A program made the position numbers and the translations under genes. DNA of 64,000 nt from Leisingera sp. JC1 (GTDB lineage: Bacteria; Pseudomonadota; Alphaproteobacteria; Rhodobacterales; Rhodobacteraceae): NCBI RefSeq assembly GCF_001679925.1, contig NZ_LYUZ01000081.1, positions 241,100 to 305,099 of the forward strand, given 5' to 3'. How positions within the stretch are numbered: position 1 is the stretch's first letter; each line of letters opens with the position of its first letter. Of the stretch, positions 15,255-25,368 are shown piece after piece. The notes under the pieces are model-generated. The model was not told the origin of the DNA, did no database searches, and saw only the letters and a program-made list of their open reading frames with translations.

Positions 15255-16478
15255 ATGTCACAATCTCCCGCCCATGGCATGGCCAAGGCTGAGTTCATCG
15301 CTCTGATTGCGATGATGTTCGCCACCATCGCGCTGTCGATCGACGCCATGCTGCCTGCCCTGCCGGAAATCGGCCAGACGCTCAGCCCGGACAACATCAA
15401 CCGGGCGCAGCTGGTGCTGACCTCCTTTGTTCTTGGCATGGGGCTTGGAACTTTCTTCACCGGCCCGCTGTCGGATGCATTCGGCCGCAAGCCGGTCGTG
15501 GCCGCGGGCTGCGCCCTTTATGTCCTCGCCGCGCTGACCGCCTGGCTGTCACCGTCGCTGGAGGTATTGCTGATCTCGCGCGTGCTGATGGGGATTGGTG
15601 CTGCAGGCCCGCGGATTGTGGGGGTGGCCGTTGTGCGCGACCTTTATTCAGGCCGTGAAATGGCGCGGCTGATGTCGATTGCCATGATGATCTTCATGAT
15701 TGTACCGGCCATTGCCCCCTTGATGGGCGCAGGCATCATCGCGCTGTCCGGCTGGCGCGCGATCTTCCTGCTGTTTGCCTTGTTTGCAGCGATCATTGTG
15801 CTGTGGACCAGCCTCCGCCTGCCGGAGACGCTGGCCGTAAACGACCGCCGAGCCTTTCGCGCGCCACTGCTGATGGCCGCGGTCAAGGAGATGCTGACCC
15901 ACCCCACAGTCCGCCTGTCGATCATGGTGCAGACGCTGTGCCTGGGCATGCTGTTCACCATGCTGACCATGGTGCAGCCGGTCTATGACATCATCTTTGG
16001 CCGCGCCGAAAGCTTTCCCTTCTGGTTCGGGCTGGTTGCGGTGATCTCCGGCACCGCCAGCCTGCTGAACGCCGCCATCGTGGTCCGCATCGGTATGCGC
16101 CGTATCGTCACCGTATCTCTGGCCGCCCAGATTGTGATCACTGGTGGCATGCTGCTGGTCAGCGGCTGGAGCCTGCCGGACCCGTGGATGTTCGGCCTGT
16201 TTGTGGCCTGGCAGGCCAGCGTGTTCTTCATGGTCGGCACAACCGTCGGCAACCTCAACGCCATGGCGATGGAGCCGATGGGACATATCGCCGGCATGGC
16301 CGCTTCGGTCATCGGCGCGATCTCGACCGTTCTGGCAGCAGCTATCGCTGCACCTGTCGGGCTGCTGTTTGACGGCTCGCTGGTGCCGCTGGCAGCAGGC
16401 CTGCTGATCATGGCCTGCATCGCCTTCCTGCTGATGCTGCAAATGGCCAAAGCCGAGGCACGGCTGCCCGCCGAATAA
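15255..16478 (+). CDS. MFS drug-resistance transporter, Bcr/CflA type
   Basis: A 407-residue protein with about 12 membrane helices. The signature after helix 2, GTFFTGPLSDAFGRKPVV, and RVLMGIGAAGPRIVGVAVVRDLY in helix 4 are typical of the DHA1 family, Bcr/CflA branch, which exports drugs or metabolites such as sulfonamides, bicyclomycin or sulfur amino acids by proton antiport. It stands alone between two intergenic hairpins. The natural substrate cannot be read from sequence. Confidence 0.87.
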   Translation: MSQSPAHGMAKAEFIALIAMMFATIALSIDAMLPALPEIGQTLSPDNINRAQLVLTSFVLGMGLGTFFTGPLSDAFGRKPVVAAGCALYVLAALTAWLSPSLEVLLISRVLMGIGAAGPRIVGVAVVRDLYSGREMARLMSIAMMIFMIVPAIAPLMGAGIIALSGWRAIFLLFALFAAIIVLWTSLRLPETLAVNDRRAFRAPLLMAAVKEMLTHPTVRLSIMVQTLCLGMLFTMLTMVQPVYDIIFGRAESFPFWFGLVAVISGTASLLNAAIVVRIGMRRIVTVSLAAQIVITGGMLLVSGWSLPDPWMFGLFVAWQASVFFMVGTTVGNLNAMAMEPMGHIAGMAASVIGAISTVLAAAIAAPVGLLFDGSLVPLAAGLLIMACIAFLLMLQMAKAEARLPAE

Positions 16479-16509
16479 CGGCCTTGTCCGGATAACGCCC
16501 CCTGCCTAA

Positions 16510-16531
16510 CCTTCCCCTGCAAAGGGGGAGG
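16510..16531 (+). promoter_or_regulatory. Hairpin covering the ribosome site of the TPR gene
   Basis: CCTTCCCC (16510-16517) can pair with GGGGGAGG (16524-16531), which is the Shine-Dalgarno sequence of the gene starting at 16538. One position is mismatched. It may lower or regulate translation. Confidence 0.35.
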
Positions 16532-16537
16532 TTCTTC

Positions 16538-18211
16538 ATGGGCTACGACTACGATCTTGGCAGCTACTCCTGCCCGGTGACCACGGCTTCGTCTGAGGCC
16601 CAGCTCTGGTTCGACCGGGGACTGGTCTGGACCTATGGCTACAATCACGAGGAAGCCATCGCCTGCTTCCGCCGCGCGCTGGAACACGACCCGGACTGCG
16701 CCATGGCCCATTGGGGCGTCGCCTATGCGGCGGGTCCGAATTACAACCTGCCTTGGGACCTGCGCGACGCCAAGAGCCGCGCCGAAGCGCTGGCGGAGGC
16801 CTATGACGCGGCGCAATCCGCCCTAGACTGCGCCGAAGGCTGCACGGAAGCTGAACAACTCCTGATCCGCGCCATCCAGACCCGGTATCCGCAGCGCGAA
16901 CCTGGTGAGGACATGCATGCCTGGGACTATGATTTTGCCGAGGCGATGCGCGCGGCCTTTGCCGCCTGCCCGGATCATCTGGACCTGCGCACAGTTTATG
17001 CCGAGAGCCTGCTGAACCTGACGCCCTGGAAAATGTGGGACCTGAAAACCGGTGAACCCGCCGAGGGGGCAGCCACGCTGGAAGCACAAGAAGTGCTTGA
17101 AGAAGCGATGGAGAGTGACAAGGGCGCCATGCAACATCCCGGCCTGCTTCATCTTTATGTGCACCTGATGGAGATGTCGCCGGTGCCCGAAAAGGCGCTG
17201 AAGGCTGCGGATGCCCTGCGCACATTGGTGCCGGATGCGGGCCACCTGGTGCATATGCCGACCCATATCGACATGCTTTGCGGCGACTACCGCAGTGTTG
17301 TTCACTGGAACCAGAAGGCGATCGAGGCGGACCTGAAATTCTATGCGCGCGAAGGCGCCTTCAACATTTACACGGGCTACCGCCAGCATAACTACCATTT
17401 CGTCATCTACGGGGCGATGTTCCTGGGCCAGTTTGAACCGGCGCTGGCGGCCAATCAGGGCATTCTGGACACCACCCCGCCGGAAATGCTGCTGGTCGAA
17501 AGCCCGCCCATTGCGGACTTCTTTGAAAGCTACCTGGCAATGCACCCGCATATTCTGGTCCGCTTCGGGTGCTGGGATGAGGCGATGGCGCTGGAGCTGC
17601 CCGAGGATCAGCAGCTTTACTGCACGCTGACCGCCAATACCCATTACGCCCGCGCCATTGCCTTTGCCGCAACCGGTCGCGTGGCAGAGGCCGAGGCAGA
17701 GGAGCAAGAGTTCCTGGCCGCCAAGGCGCGGGTGCCGATTTCCCGGCGGCTGCACAACAACAAGGTCGTTGACCTGCTTGAAATTGCGACGGAAATGCTG
17801 CGCGGAGAGATCGAATACCGCAAAGAAAATTATGACGCGGCCTTTACCCATCTGCGCCGCTCGGCAGAGCTGGACGACAATCTGCCTTATGATGAGCCTT
17901 GGGGCTGGATGCAGCCAACCCGCCACGCGCTGGGGGCGCTGCTGTTCGAACAGGGGCACGCTGAAGAAGCCGAGGCCGTCTACCGCGCTGACCTCGGGCT
18001 GGACGGCACCCTGTCGCGCGCCTCAATCCATCCCGGCAATATCTGGAGCCTGAAAGGGCTGCACGACTGCCTGAAGGCACGCGGCGAAACTGTTGAAATC
18101 AGGCATATTAAACAGCAACTGGACCTGGCGCTGGCGCGTGCGGACCGCACCGTCGGCGCGTCCTGCTTCTGCGCTCAGGCGGCAATGCCATCAAGCCCCT
18201 GCTGCGGCTGA
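16538..18211 (+). CDS. TTC38-like tetratricopeptide repeat protein
   Basis: A 557-residue soluble protein built from helical TPR-like repeats (for example EEAIACFRRALEHDPDCAMAHWG near residue 40 and AEEAEAVYRADLGLDG near 485). The layout matches the family of bacterial homologues of eukaryotic TTC38, whose biochemical role is unknown. Conserved-looking segments are HLVHMPTHIDMLCGDYR and GYRQHNYHFVIYGAM; such His-rich motifs suggest a site rather than a mere scaffold. The C-terminus holds cysteine pairs (SCFCAQ, then SPCCG at the very end). A strong ribosome site precedes the ATG but lies in a potential hairpin. Confidence 0.8.
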   Translation: MGYDYDLGSYSCPVTTASSEAQLWFDRGLVWTYGYNHEEAIACFRRALEHDPDCAMAHWGVAYAAGPNYNLPWDLRDAKSRAEALAEAYDAAQSALDCAEGCTEAEQLLIRAIQTRYPQREPGEDMHAWDYDFAEAMRAAFAACPDHLDLRTVYAESLLNLTPWKMWDLKTGEPAEGAATLEAQEVLEEAMESDKGAMQHPGLLHLYVHLMEMSPVPEKALKAADALRTLVPDAGHLVHMPTHIDMLCGDYRSVVHWNQKAIEADLKFYAREGAFNIYTGYRQHNYHFVIYGAMFLGQFEPALAANQGILDTTPPEMLLVESPPIADFFESYLAMHPHILVRFGCWDEAMALELPEDQQLYCTLTANTHYARAIAFAATGRVAEAEAEEQEFLAAKARVPISRRLHNNKVVDLLEIATEMLRGEIEYRKENYDAAFTHLRRSAELDDNLPYDEPWGWMQPTRHALGALLFEQGHAEEAEAVYRADLGLDGTLSRASIHPGNIWSLKGLHDCLKARGETVEIRHIKQQLDLALARADRTVGASCFCAQAAMPSSPCCG

Positions 18212-18265
18212 CTCTGAAGTGACGCGGTAAACTACTGCTGGCGCGGGCTGGCACCATTCAGTACC

Positions 18266-20023
18266 GTGAATGTTATGGATGCCTATCAGACATTCCGGAG
18301 GCTGGCCGCAATCATGGCGGTTGATGTCGTTGGCTATTCCCGGCTCATGGCCGAAGATGAAACCGCGACACTTGAAGCCTTGAAAGTTCATCGTGAGACC
18401 CTCTTGGCGCCAGCACTGGCACAGCACGGCGGACGGCTGGTGAAACTGATGGGAGACGGCGCACTGGCAGAGTTCCCAAGTGTGGTTGATGCTGTCAATT
18501 GCGCCGTGGAAATACAGCAGAGCTGCAATCAGGCACCTGCAGCAGATCCAGCCATCGTCCTTCGCATCGGCATCAACCTGGGTGATATTATTCTCCAGGA
18601 AGACGATATCTACGGCGATGGCGTCAACATCGCCGCCCGGCTGGAGCCCCTGGCGGAACCGGGCGGTATTTGCGTGTCTTCCATCGTCAAGGAAAGCCTC
18701 GGCAGCCGGATTGAAATCCCCTTTGCCGATGGCGGGCAGGTTCAGGTCAAGAACATAAAGCAGCCGCTGCATATATGGCACTGGCATCCTGATGCGGTGC
18801 GTGTCAGCCCACCAATCCAATCATTGCCGGCTCCGGCCAAGTCGGTGGCGGTCCTGCCCTTCGACAACATGTCCGGAGATACGGAGCAGGAGTTTTTCTC
18901 CGACGGGATCAGCGAAGACATCATCACCGACCTCTCCAAGGTCTCAGGCCTGACCGTCATCGCCCGCAATTCCAGCTTTGCTTACAAGGGCAAGGCCGTG
19001 GACGTGCGCAGCGTCGGACGGGATTTGGGGGTCGGCGCTGTTCTGGAGGGCAGCGTGCGGCGCGCCGGAAACCGGGTGCGGATCAATGCCCAGCTGATCG
19101 AGACCGAAACCGGCGGGCACCTCTGGGCGGACCGCTACGACCGTGAACTCACCGACATTTTTGACGTTCAGGATGAGGTGACGCTGCGCATCGTCGAAGC
19201 GCTCAAGGTTAAGCTAACCCCTGCGGAAACTGCACAGATCACCGCCACCGCTCCCCGCAGCGCAGAAGCGCACGATCTGGTCTTGCGGGCACGCAGCCTG
19301 GTCCTGTCGCCGAATCTGACCGCGGAAAAATGCCAGCATGCCGAAAACTACTGCGACCAGGCACTTGCGCTCGACCCGCTGTCCGGGCGCGCCTTTGCGA
19401 CCAAGGCCTTTGCCCGAATGCTGTCCTATTTCAACCGCTGGTCCAGTGAGACCAGCGAGGATCTGCGCTTGGCCGAAGATTACTCCCGGCGCGCCCTGGC
19501 TCTCTCGCCGGAAGCAGCAGATTGCCACCAGTCGGCAGCCCTGCTGGCACGCATCCGCAAGGATGTGGCAGGGGTGATGGAAGCAACCGGCAGGGCGTTG
19601 GAGATCAACCCGAATTACGCCTCTGCGATTTTCACCCGCGGCGACGTGAAACTGTTCTCGGGCCAGCCAGAGGAAAGCCTGCCTTTTATTGAACGGGCAA
19701 TGCGGCTGGACCCTGCGTTTTCCCAGCAATACCTGCATTTTCTAGGCATGGCCCACCTGCTGCTAGGACATTTCGAGACTGCGGAGCTGATGTTCCGCGA
19801 ACGGATCATGCTGGCTTCGCAAAGCGACGTCAGCCGCTGCATGCTGGCGGCGGCACTGGGACATCTTGGGAAGCACGAGGAAGCGCGCTCAATTTGGCAG
19901 GAACTGCTGCAGATCAACCCTGCCTACTCTCTTGATGAGCATCTGGCGCGGCTGCCGCTGACCCAAGACTGCGACATGAGTCCGGTCCGGGACGGGCTGG
20001 CCAAGGCCGGATTGCCGGCCTAG
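18266..20023 (+). CDS. Class III adenylate/guanylate cyclase with TPR domain
   Basis: A 585-residue protein. Residues about 8-180 are a class III cyclase: MAVDVVGYSRLMAEDE with the first metal Asp, LVKLMGDGALAEF with the second, and DIYGDGVNIAARLEPLAEPGGI. Then comes a TolB-like/CadC-like beta segment (SVAVLPFDNMSGDTEQEFFSDGISEDI, given here in part: VLPFDNMSGD), ARNSSFAYKGKAVDVR and GGHLWADRYDR, then TPR helices to the end. This architecture is abundant in Rhizobiales and Rhodobacterales; the product, cAMP or cGMP, and the signal are unknown. There is no membrane helix. GTG 18266 and ATG 18275 are both possible starts. The stop overlaps that of convergent mfd in CTAG. Confidence 0.87.
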   Translation: MNVMDAYQTFRRLAAIMAVDVVGYSRLMAEDETATLEALKVHRETLLAPALAQHGGRLVKLMGDGALAEFPSVVDAVNCAVEIQQSCNQAPAADPAIVLRIGINLGDIILQEDDIYGDGVNIAARLEPLAEPGGICVSSIVKESLGSRIEIPFADGGQVQVKNIKQPLHIWHWHPDAVRVSPPIQSLPAPAKSVAVLPFDNMSGDTEQEFFSDGISEDIITDLSKVSGLTVIARNSSFAYKGKAVDVRSVGRDLGVGAVLEGSVRRAGNRVRINAQLIETETGGHLWADRYDRELTDIFDVQDEVTLRIVEALKVKLTPAETAQITATAPRSAEAHDLVLRARSLVLSPNLTAEKCQHAENYCDQALALDPLSGRAFATKAFARMLSYFNRWSSETSEDLRLAEDYSRRALALSPEAADCHQSAALLARIRKDVAGVMEATGRALEINPNYASAIFTRGDVKLFSGQPEESLPFIERAMRLDPAFSQQYLHFLGMAHLLLGHFETAELMFRERIMLASQSDVSRCMLAAALGHLGKHEEARSIWQELLQINPAYSLDEHLARLPLTQDCDMSPVRDGLAKAGLPA

Positions 20024-23000
20024 GCCTTGGCCTTCTTCTTCTCGGCCACGACCTTCTCTGCCAGGTCGCGGGCGATGGCAAAGGCGCCCTTGATCTTGTC
20101 GGCATCCTTTTTCCAGTCGCGGCGCACGACGATCTTGTTGTCCTTCACCTTGGCCAGACCGTTCTGACCCTGGATGAATTCCACCAGCCCCTGCGGCGAG
20201 GCGAATTTGTCGTTGTGGAATTGGATCGTCGCACCTTTCGGGCCGCCGTCCATCTTGGCGATACCTGCGCGTTTGCACATCGCCTTGATGCGCACCACCA
20301 GCATCAGCGTGTTCACTTCCTTGGGCAGCTTGCCGAAGCGGTCGATCAGCTCCGCGGCAAAGCCCTCCAGCTCCACCTTGGTCGACAGCGACGACAGGCG
20401 GCGGTAGAGGCCCAGGCGCACATCCAGATCCGGCACGTAATCCTCGGGGATCAGCACCGGAACGCCCAGGTTGATCTGCGGCGCCCATTGCTCGTCGGCG
20501 TCCGACAGGCCTTCCATCTCGCCCGCCTTGATCTTGGCAATCGCCTCTTCCAGCATCGACTGGTACAGCTCATAGCCGACATCGCGCATCTGGCCCGATT
20601 GCTCCTCGCCCAGAAGGTTGCCGGCGCCCCGGATGTCAAGGTCTTGCGAGGCAAGCGTAAAGCCTGCGCCGAGGGTGTCGAGTGAGCCCAGAACCCGCAG
20701 CCGCTTCTCTGCCGCCGGGGTCAGCCGCTGGCGCGGTTTGGTGGTAAGGTAGGCATAGGCGCGGGTCTTGGAGCGGCCCACCCGGCCCCGGATCTGGTAG
20801 AGCTGCGAAAGGCCGAACATGTCGGCGCGGTGCACCACCATCGTGTTGGCGGTCGGAATGTCCAAGCCGCTTTCCACAATTGTCGTTGCCAGCAGCACAT
20901 CGTATTTGCCGTCATAGAAGGCATTCATCCGGTCGTCGAGTTCCCCCGCCGCCATCTGCCCGTGTGCCACCACGTAAGAGAGCTCCGGCAACTGCGCCTT
21001 CAGGAACTCCTCGACATCCGGCAGATCAGTGATGCGCGGCACCACATAAAAACTCTGGCCGCCGCGGTAGTGCTCGCGCAACAGAGCCTCGCGGATGGTG
21101 ACGCTGTCGAATTCGCTTACATAGGTGCGGATCGCCAGCCGGTCCACAGGGGGCGTTCCGATGATCGAGAGGTCGCGTACCCCGGTCAGGCTGAGCTGCA
21201 AGGTGCGCGGGATCGGCGTGGCCGTCAGGGTCAGCACATGAATGTCACTGCGCAACTGTTTCAGCCGCTCCTTATGTGCAACGCCGAAGTGCTGTTCCTC
21301 GTCGATGATCAAGAGGCCAAGGTTCTGGAACTTGATGTTCTTGGCCAGTACAGCATGGGTGCCGACCACGATGTCGACAGTGCCCTTGGCCAGTCCTTCG
21401 CGGGTCTGGCTGGCTTCCTTCGTGCTAACAAAGCGCGACAACTGCCTGACTTGCAGGGGAAACCCGCGGAAACGCTCAGCAAAGGACGCGGCATGCTGGC
21501 GGGCCAGCAGCGTGGTTGGCGCAACCACCGCCACCTGCAGGCCGGACATCGCCGCGACAAAGGCCGCGCGCATCGCCACCTCTGTTTTGCCAAAGCCGAC
21601 GTCGCCGCAGATCAGCCGGTCCATCGGCTGGCCGGAATGCAGATCCTCCATCACGTCCTCGATTGCGCGCAGCTGATCGTCGGTCTCCTGATAGGGGAAA
21701 CGGGCGGAGAACTCCTCCCAGGCGTGCGGCGGCGGGTCCATCACCGGTGCCTTGCGCAGGGCGCGCTCCGCCGCGATGCGGATCAGCTTGTCCGCCATCT
21801 CGCGGATGCGTTCCTTGAGCTTGGCCTTCTTGGCCTGCCAGGCACCGCCGCCAAGCCGGTCCAAGAGCCCCTCCTCATGGCCGTATTTCGACAGAAGCTC
21901 GATGTTCTCGACCGGCAGGTACAGCTTGGACTGTTCGGCGTATTCCAGCAGGATGCATTCATGCGCCGCACCCGCCGCGGTAACCACTTCCAGCCCCTTG
22001 TAGCGGCCGATGCCGTGGTCCACATGCACCACCAGGTCGCCGGGGCTGAGCGACTGGGTTTCGGTCAGGAAGTTCTCTGCCTTGCGGCGTTTCTTCGGCG
22101 CCCGGATCAGCCGGTCACCCAGCACGTCCTGCTCAGCGATCACCGTCATATCCGGGGCTTCAAACCCGTGCTCCAGCGCCCAGACCGCCAGGTGCAGGCC
22201 GGATTTACCGATGCGGGTGCCGTCCATCACCGGGATGGCTTCGGCCAGGCCTTCATCCTCGATCAGCCCGGTCAGACGTTCCCGCGCGCCTTCAGAGTAG
22301 GAGGCAATAAGGACCGGACCCTCTTGCATCCGCACCTTTATGTGCGCCGCCAAGGCTCCGAAAAGGCTGATGTTTTCCTGCTGTCGCTCCGGTGCAAAAT
22401 TGCGCCCGATGCGCCCGCCAGCATCCGCCACGCCGGGGCCGGAGGCCTGCGGCAGCGGATGGAACTGCACGACGCGCATATCCGCAACCGCCGCCTCCCA
22501 AGCCGCATCGTCCAGATACAGCAAGCCCGGCGGCGTCGGTTTATAGACGGTATCGATCCGCCCTTTTTGCTCCAGCGCGTGCTTGCGGGTGCCGTACTGG
22601 TCCTCGATGCTGTCCCAGCGTGCCAGCCGTGCGGGCGTCAGCTGGTCGTCCAGCGTGACGGTCGCCTGCGGCAGGTAATCGAACAGTGTCTCCAGTTTTT
22701 CATGGAAGAACGGCAGCCAATGCTCGATCCCCTGGTGCTTGCGGCCCGCACTGACCGCTTCATAGAGCGGGTCATCGGTGCCCGCCGCGCCGAACTCAAT
22801 CCGGTAATTCTGGCGGAACCGGGTGATCGCCGCCTCATCTAGGATCACCTCGGATACCGGTGCCAGCTCAACCACTTCCAGTTTCTCGGTGGTGCGCTGG
22901 GTGGCCGGATCAAACCGGCGGGCGCCGTCCAGCACATCGCCGAACAGGTCCAGCCGCACCGGGCCGCTTTCGCCGGGCGGGAAGATGTCGATGATGCCGC

Positions 23001-23472
23001 CGCGAATGGCATAGTCGCCCGGCTCCATCACCGTCGAGCTTTGGGAAAAGCCCATACGGACCAGGAAGTTGCGCAGCGCCTCTTCATCCACGCGCTGATC
23101 GACGCATGCGGTAAAAGCCGCCTCGCGCAGCACCTCCCGCGCAGGCACCCGCTGGCTGGCGGCATTGAGCGTGGTCAGCAGCACAAACTGGCTGGGCATC
23201 TGATGCACCAGCGCCGCCAGCGTGGCCATCCGCGCCGCGGAGATGTCCGCATTCGGCGACACCCGGTCATACGGCAGACAGTCCCAGCCCGGAAACACGA
23301 ACACCGGCATGTCCGGCGCAAAGAAGGCCAATGCCGCCCGCATCGCCTCCATCCGCTTGTCATCGCGCGCCACATGCAGCACCGGCGCGCCGGATTTCTG
23401 CACTTCCTTGAGGATCAGCCGGGCATCATACCCTTCAGGGGCGCCGCCCATGGTGATTGCGCGCTGTGCCAT
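20020..23472 (-). CDS. mfd: Transcription-repair coupling factor
   Basis: A 1150-residue SF2 translocase that removes stalled RNA polymerase from lesions and recruits UvrA. In order: UvrB-like N-terminal domains ([18 protein letters not shown] near residue 60; [22 protein letters not shown]), the RNA-polymerase-interaction domain ([18 protein letters not shown] near 480), the helicase core with [16 protein letters not shown] (Walker A), [10 protein letters not shown] (motif II), [13 protein letters not shown] and IRGRVGRSK, and a C-terminal TRCF domain with basic helices. Length is normal for the family. It lies 36 bp downstream of the membrane protein gene and may be co-transcribed with it. 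Confidence 0.97.
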   Translation of the reverse strand: MAQRAITMGGAPEGYDARLILKEVQKSGAPVLHVARDDKRMEAMRAALAFFAPDMPVFVFPGWDCLPYDRVSPNADISAARMATLAALVHQMPSQFVLLTTLNAASQRVPAREVLREAAFTACVDQRVDEEALRNFLVRMGFSQSSTVMEPGDYAIRGGIIDIFPPGESGPVRLDLFGDVLDGARRFDPATQRTTEKLEVVELAPVSEVILDEAAITRFRQNYRIEFGAAGTDDPLYEAVSAGRKHQGIEHWLPFFHEKLETLFDYLPQATVTLDDQLTPARLARWDSIEDQYGTRKHALEQKGRIDTVYKPTPPGLLYLDDAAWEAAVADMRVVQFHPLPQASGPGVADAGGRIGRNFAPERQQENISLFGALAAHIKVRMQEGPVLIASYSEGARERLTGLIEDEGLAEAIPVMDGTRIGKSGLHLAVWALEHGFEAPDMTVIAEQDVLGDRLIRAPKKRRKAENFLTETQSLSPGDLVVHVDHGIGRYKGLEVVTAAGAAHECILLEYAEQSKLYLPVENIELLSKYGHEEGLLDRLGGGAWQAKKAKLKERIREMADKLIRIAAERALRKAPVMDPPPHAWEEFSARFPYQETDDQLRAIEDVMEDLHSGQPMDRLICGDVGFGKTEVAMRAAFVAAMSGLQVAVVAPTTLLARQHAASFAERFRGFPLQVRQLSRFVSTKEASQTREGLAKGTVDIVVGTHAVLAKNIKFQNLGLLIIDEEQHFGVAHKERLKQLRSDIHVLTLTATPIPRTLQLSLTGVRDLSIIGTPPVDRLAIRTYVSEFDSVTIREALLREHYRGGQSFYVVPRITDLPDVEEFLKAQLPELSYVVAHGQMAAGELDDRMNAFYDGKYDVLLATTIVESGLDIPTANTMVVHRADMFGLSQLYQIRGRVGRSKTRAYAYLTTKPRQRLTPAAEKRLRVLGSLDTLGAGFTLASQDLDIRGAGNLLGEEQSGQMRDVGYELYQSMLEEAIAKIKAGEMEGLSDADEQWAPQINLGVPVLIPEDYVPDLDVRLGLYRRLSSLSTKVELEGFAAELIDRFGKLPKEVNTLMLVVRIKAMCKRAGIAKMDGGPKGATIQFHNDKFASPQGLVEFIQGQNGLAKVKDNKIVVRRDWKKDADKIKGAFAIARDLAEKVVAEKKKAKA

Positions 23473-23508
23473 GCGGTTTCCTTTCCGGGTTCGCTGAAAC
23501 CCTGCCCC

Positions 23509-24045
23509 TCAGCCCAAGGCGCCGATCGAGAGGTTCTGGTACATCCCCCAGAAGGCGGTCACAAGAATTGAGATTGACCCCACAAACTGGATGCAGAGCC
23601 GGCACATGGCCAGCCGCTTGCACAGGTCCTCGCCCAAAGCCCCGTCCCGTGCAATCCGGCGTGCCGTGAAATAGCTGATGACACCGACAAAGGACATCGG
23701 GAAGGCGAGCAGGAATACAGCCTGGGCGAATTCCATCAGGAAGACAAAGCCCAGCGTCGCCAGGGCAGACAGCAGGAAGCAGGCCAGCGCCACCAGCCAG
23801 GGGCCGGATACTTCGGCAATATAGAGGAGCCGGTTCACGTTGACGCGGACCATGTCCTCCAGGTCCTGTTCCGCCTGTCCCCCGCGGCGGCGTGCCCGCT
23901 GAACCATATCAAACGGAACACCCAGAACCCTGTGGCTGGCAGAGGACCACATCACTGCCAGTGCAATCCAGTACCAGAGATTGGAAAACGACCGAAGGTC
24001 AATCATCTCATAGAGGATTTGAAACAGATCCACTCCAGCCCCCAT
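23509..24045 (-). CDS. Rhodobacterales membrane protein of unknown function
   Basis: A 178-residue inner-membrane protein with about four hydrophobic segments: WYWIALAVMWSSASHRVL, a long pair WLVALACFLLSALATLGFVFL and AVFLLAFPMSFVGVISYF, and IQFVGSISILVTAFWGMY. A basic loop RARRRGGQAEQD lies between the first and second. I recall homologues carrying the label component of SufBCD complex in databases, a name for which I see no support here because no suf genes are nearby. It precedes mfd on the same strand. Start at ATG 24045 or GTG a few codons in. Confidence 0.7.
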   Translation of the reverse strand: MGAGVDLFQILYEMIDLRSFSNLWYWIALAVMWSSASHRVLGVPFDMVQRARRRGGQAEQDLEDMVRVNVNRLLYIAEVSGPWLVALACFLLSALATLGFVFLMEFAQAVFLLAFPMSFVGVISYFTARRIARDGALGEDLCKRLAMCRLCIQFVGSISILVTAFWGMYQNLSIGALG

Positions 24046-24217
24046 CTTGCCGCTGCCGGCCCTTTGGGCCTGTTTTATGTAACTGGCCCTATATCAACCG
24101 GGAAACGCCCGCAGGCAAGCCCGCAGAGCGCACAAGTTTCCGGGCGCGGCGAATGTGCCTCTTGTTCCCGGGGCAGCTTCCATGCCACCCATGGGCGAGC
24201 CAAAACGAGAGACCGCC

Positions 24218-25216
24218 ATGAAGCCCACCGTCGCGCCCTTTCCCGCCGCCCGCCTGCGCCGCACCCGTGCCAGCCAGGCAATCCGCAATCTGGTGCAGGA
24301 AAACACTCTGACACCATCCGATTTCATCTGGCCGGTGTTTGTCCGCGACGGCGAAGGCGTGGAAGAGCCCATTGCCTCGATGCCCGGCGTGATGCGCCGC
24401 TCGGTGGACAAGATTACCGAGGCCGCAGTTGAAGCCCAGGCGCTGGGTATTCCGGCGATCTGCCTGTTTCCCTACACCGATGCCTCGCTCAAGACCCAGG
24501 ACTGTGCCGAGGCCTGGAACCCGGACAACCTGACCAACCGTGCCATCCGCGCCATCAAGGATGCAGCGCCTGATATCGCCGTGATGACCGACGTGGCGCT
24601 GGATCCCTACAATATCAACGGCCACGACGGCTATGTGGTGGATGGCGAGATCGTCAATGACGCCACTGTCGAGGCGCTGGTCAAGATGACCCTGGCCCAG
24701 GCAGACGCCGGCGCTGACATCATCGGCCCCTCCGACATGATGGACGGCCGCGTTGGTGCCATGCGGACGGCCTTGGAACAGGCAGGCCACCACAATGTGG
24801 CGATCCTGTCATACTCGGCCAAATACGCCTCAGCCTATTACGGGCCGTTCCGCGACGCAGTCGGGGCTTCCGGCGCGCTGAAAGGCGACAAGAAAACTTA
24901 TCAGATGGACCCGGCCAACAGCGACGAAGCCCTGCGGCTGATCGAACGCGACCTGATGGAAGGCGCCGATATGGTCATGGTGAAGCCCGGCATCGCCTAT
25001 CTGGACATCTGTCACCGGGTGAAATCCGCCTTCGGCGTACCGACCTACGCCTATCAGGTCTCCGGCGAATACGCGATGATCCAGGCCGCGGCGCAGAATG
25101 GCTGGGTCGACGGCGAAAAGGTGATGATGGAAAGCCTGATGGCCTTCAAACGCGCGGGCTGCAACGGCATCCTCACTTATTTCGCCCCCGCCGCAGCGCG
25201 CCTGCTGAACGGCTGA
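24218..25216 (+). CDS. hemB: Delta-aminolevulinic acid dehydratase (porphobilinogen synthase)
   Basis: A 332-residue enzyme condensing two 5-aminolevulinates to porphobilinogen in heme and corrin synthesis. Clear features: FPAARLRRTRASQAIRNLV, the two Schiff-base lysines in SYSAKYASAYYGPFRDA and MVMVKPGIAYLD, and the C-terminal TYAYQVSGEYAMI. At the metal site the sequence is DVALDPYNINGHDG, with Asp/Ala instead of the cysteine triad of zinc enzymes, so this is the magnesium- or potassium-dependent type known in Rhodobacter. I choose ATG 24218, which gives the normal family length; upstream ATGs at 24155, 24182 and 24191 have no ribosome site. Confidence 0.95.
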   Translation: MKPTVAPFPAARLRRTRASQAIRNLVQENTLTPSDFIWPVFVRDGEGVEEPIASMPGVMRRSVDKITEAAVEAQALGIPAICLFPYTDASLKTQDCAEAWNPDNLTNRAIRAIKDAAPDIAVMTDVALDPYNINGHDGYVVDGEIVNDATVEALVKMTLAQADAGADIIGPSDMMDGRVGAMRTALEQAGHHNVAILSYSAKYASAYYGPFRDAVGASGALKGDKKTYQMDPANSDEALRLIERDLMEGADMVMVKPGIAYLDICHRVKSAFGVPTYAYQVSGEYAMIQAAAQNGWVDGEKVMMESLMAFKRAGCNGILTYFAPAAARLLNG

Positions 25217-25368
25217 TACCGCCGCCCCGGGCCACGCTGGATCACTTCAGCGGGAAGCCGCCAATATCTGCCTTTGCAGCGGATGACAGGCAGCGGTTTT
25301 CCGCGTATAACCCTGGCCAGAGCCGGATCGAACCGGCCTTGGAGCAATTCATTACAGGCACCTGAAAA

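Noticed and set aside
20830-22842. 670-codon open frame on the plus strand
   Set aside because: Entirely antisense to mfd; the translated sequence has no fold-like pattern and is rich in His, Gln and Arg as expected of a complementary frame in GC-rich DNA.
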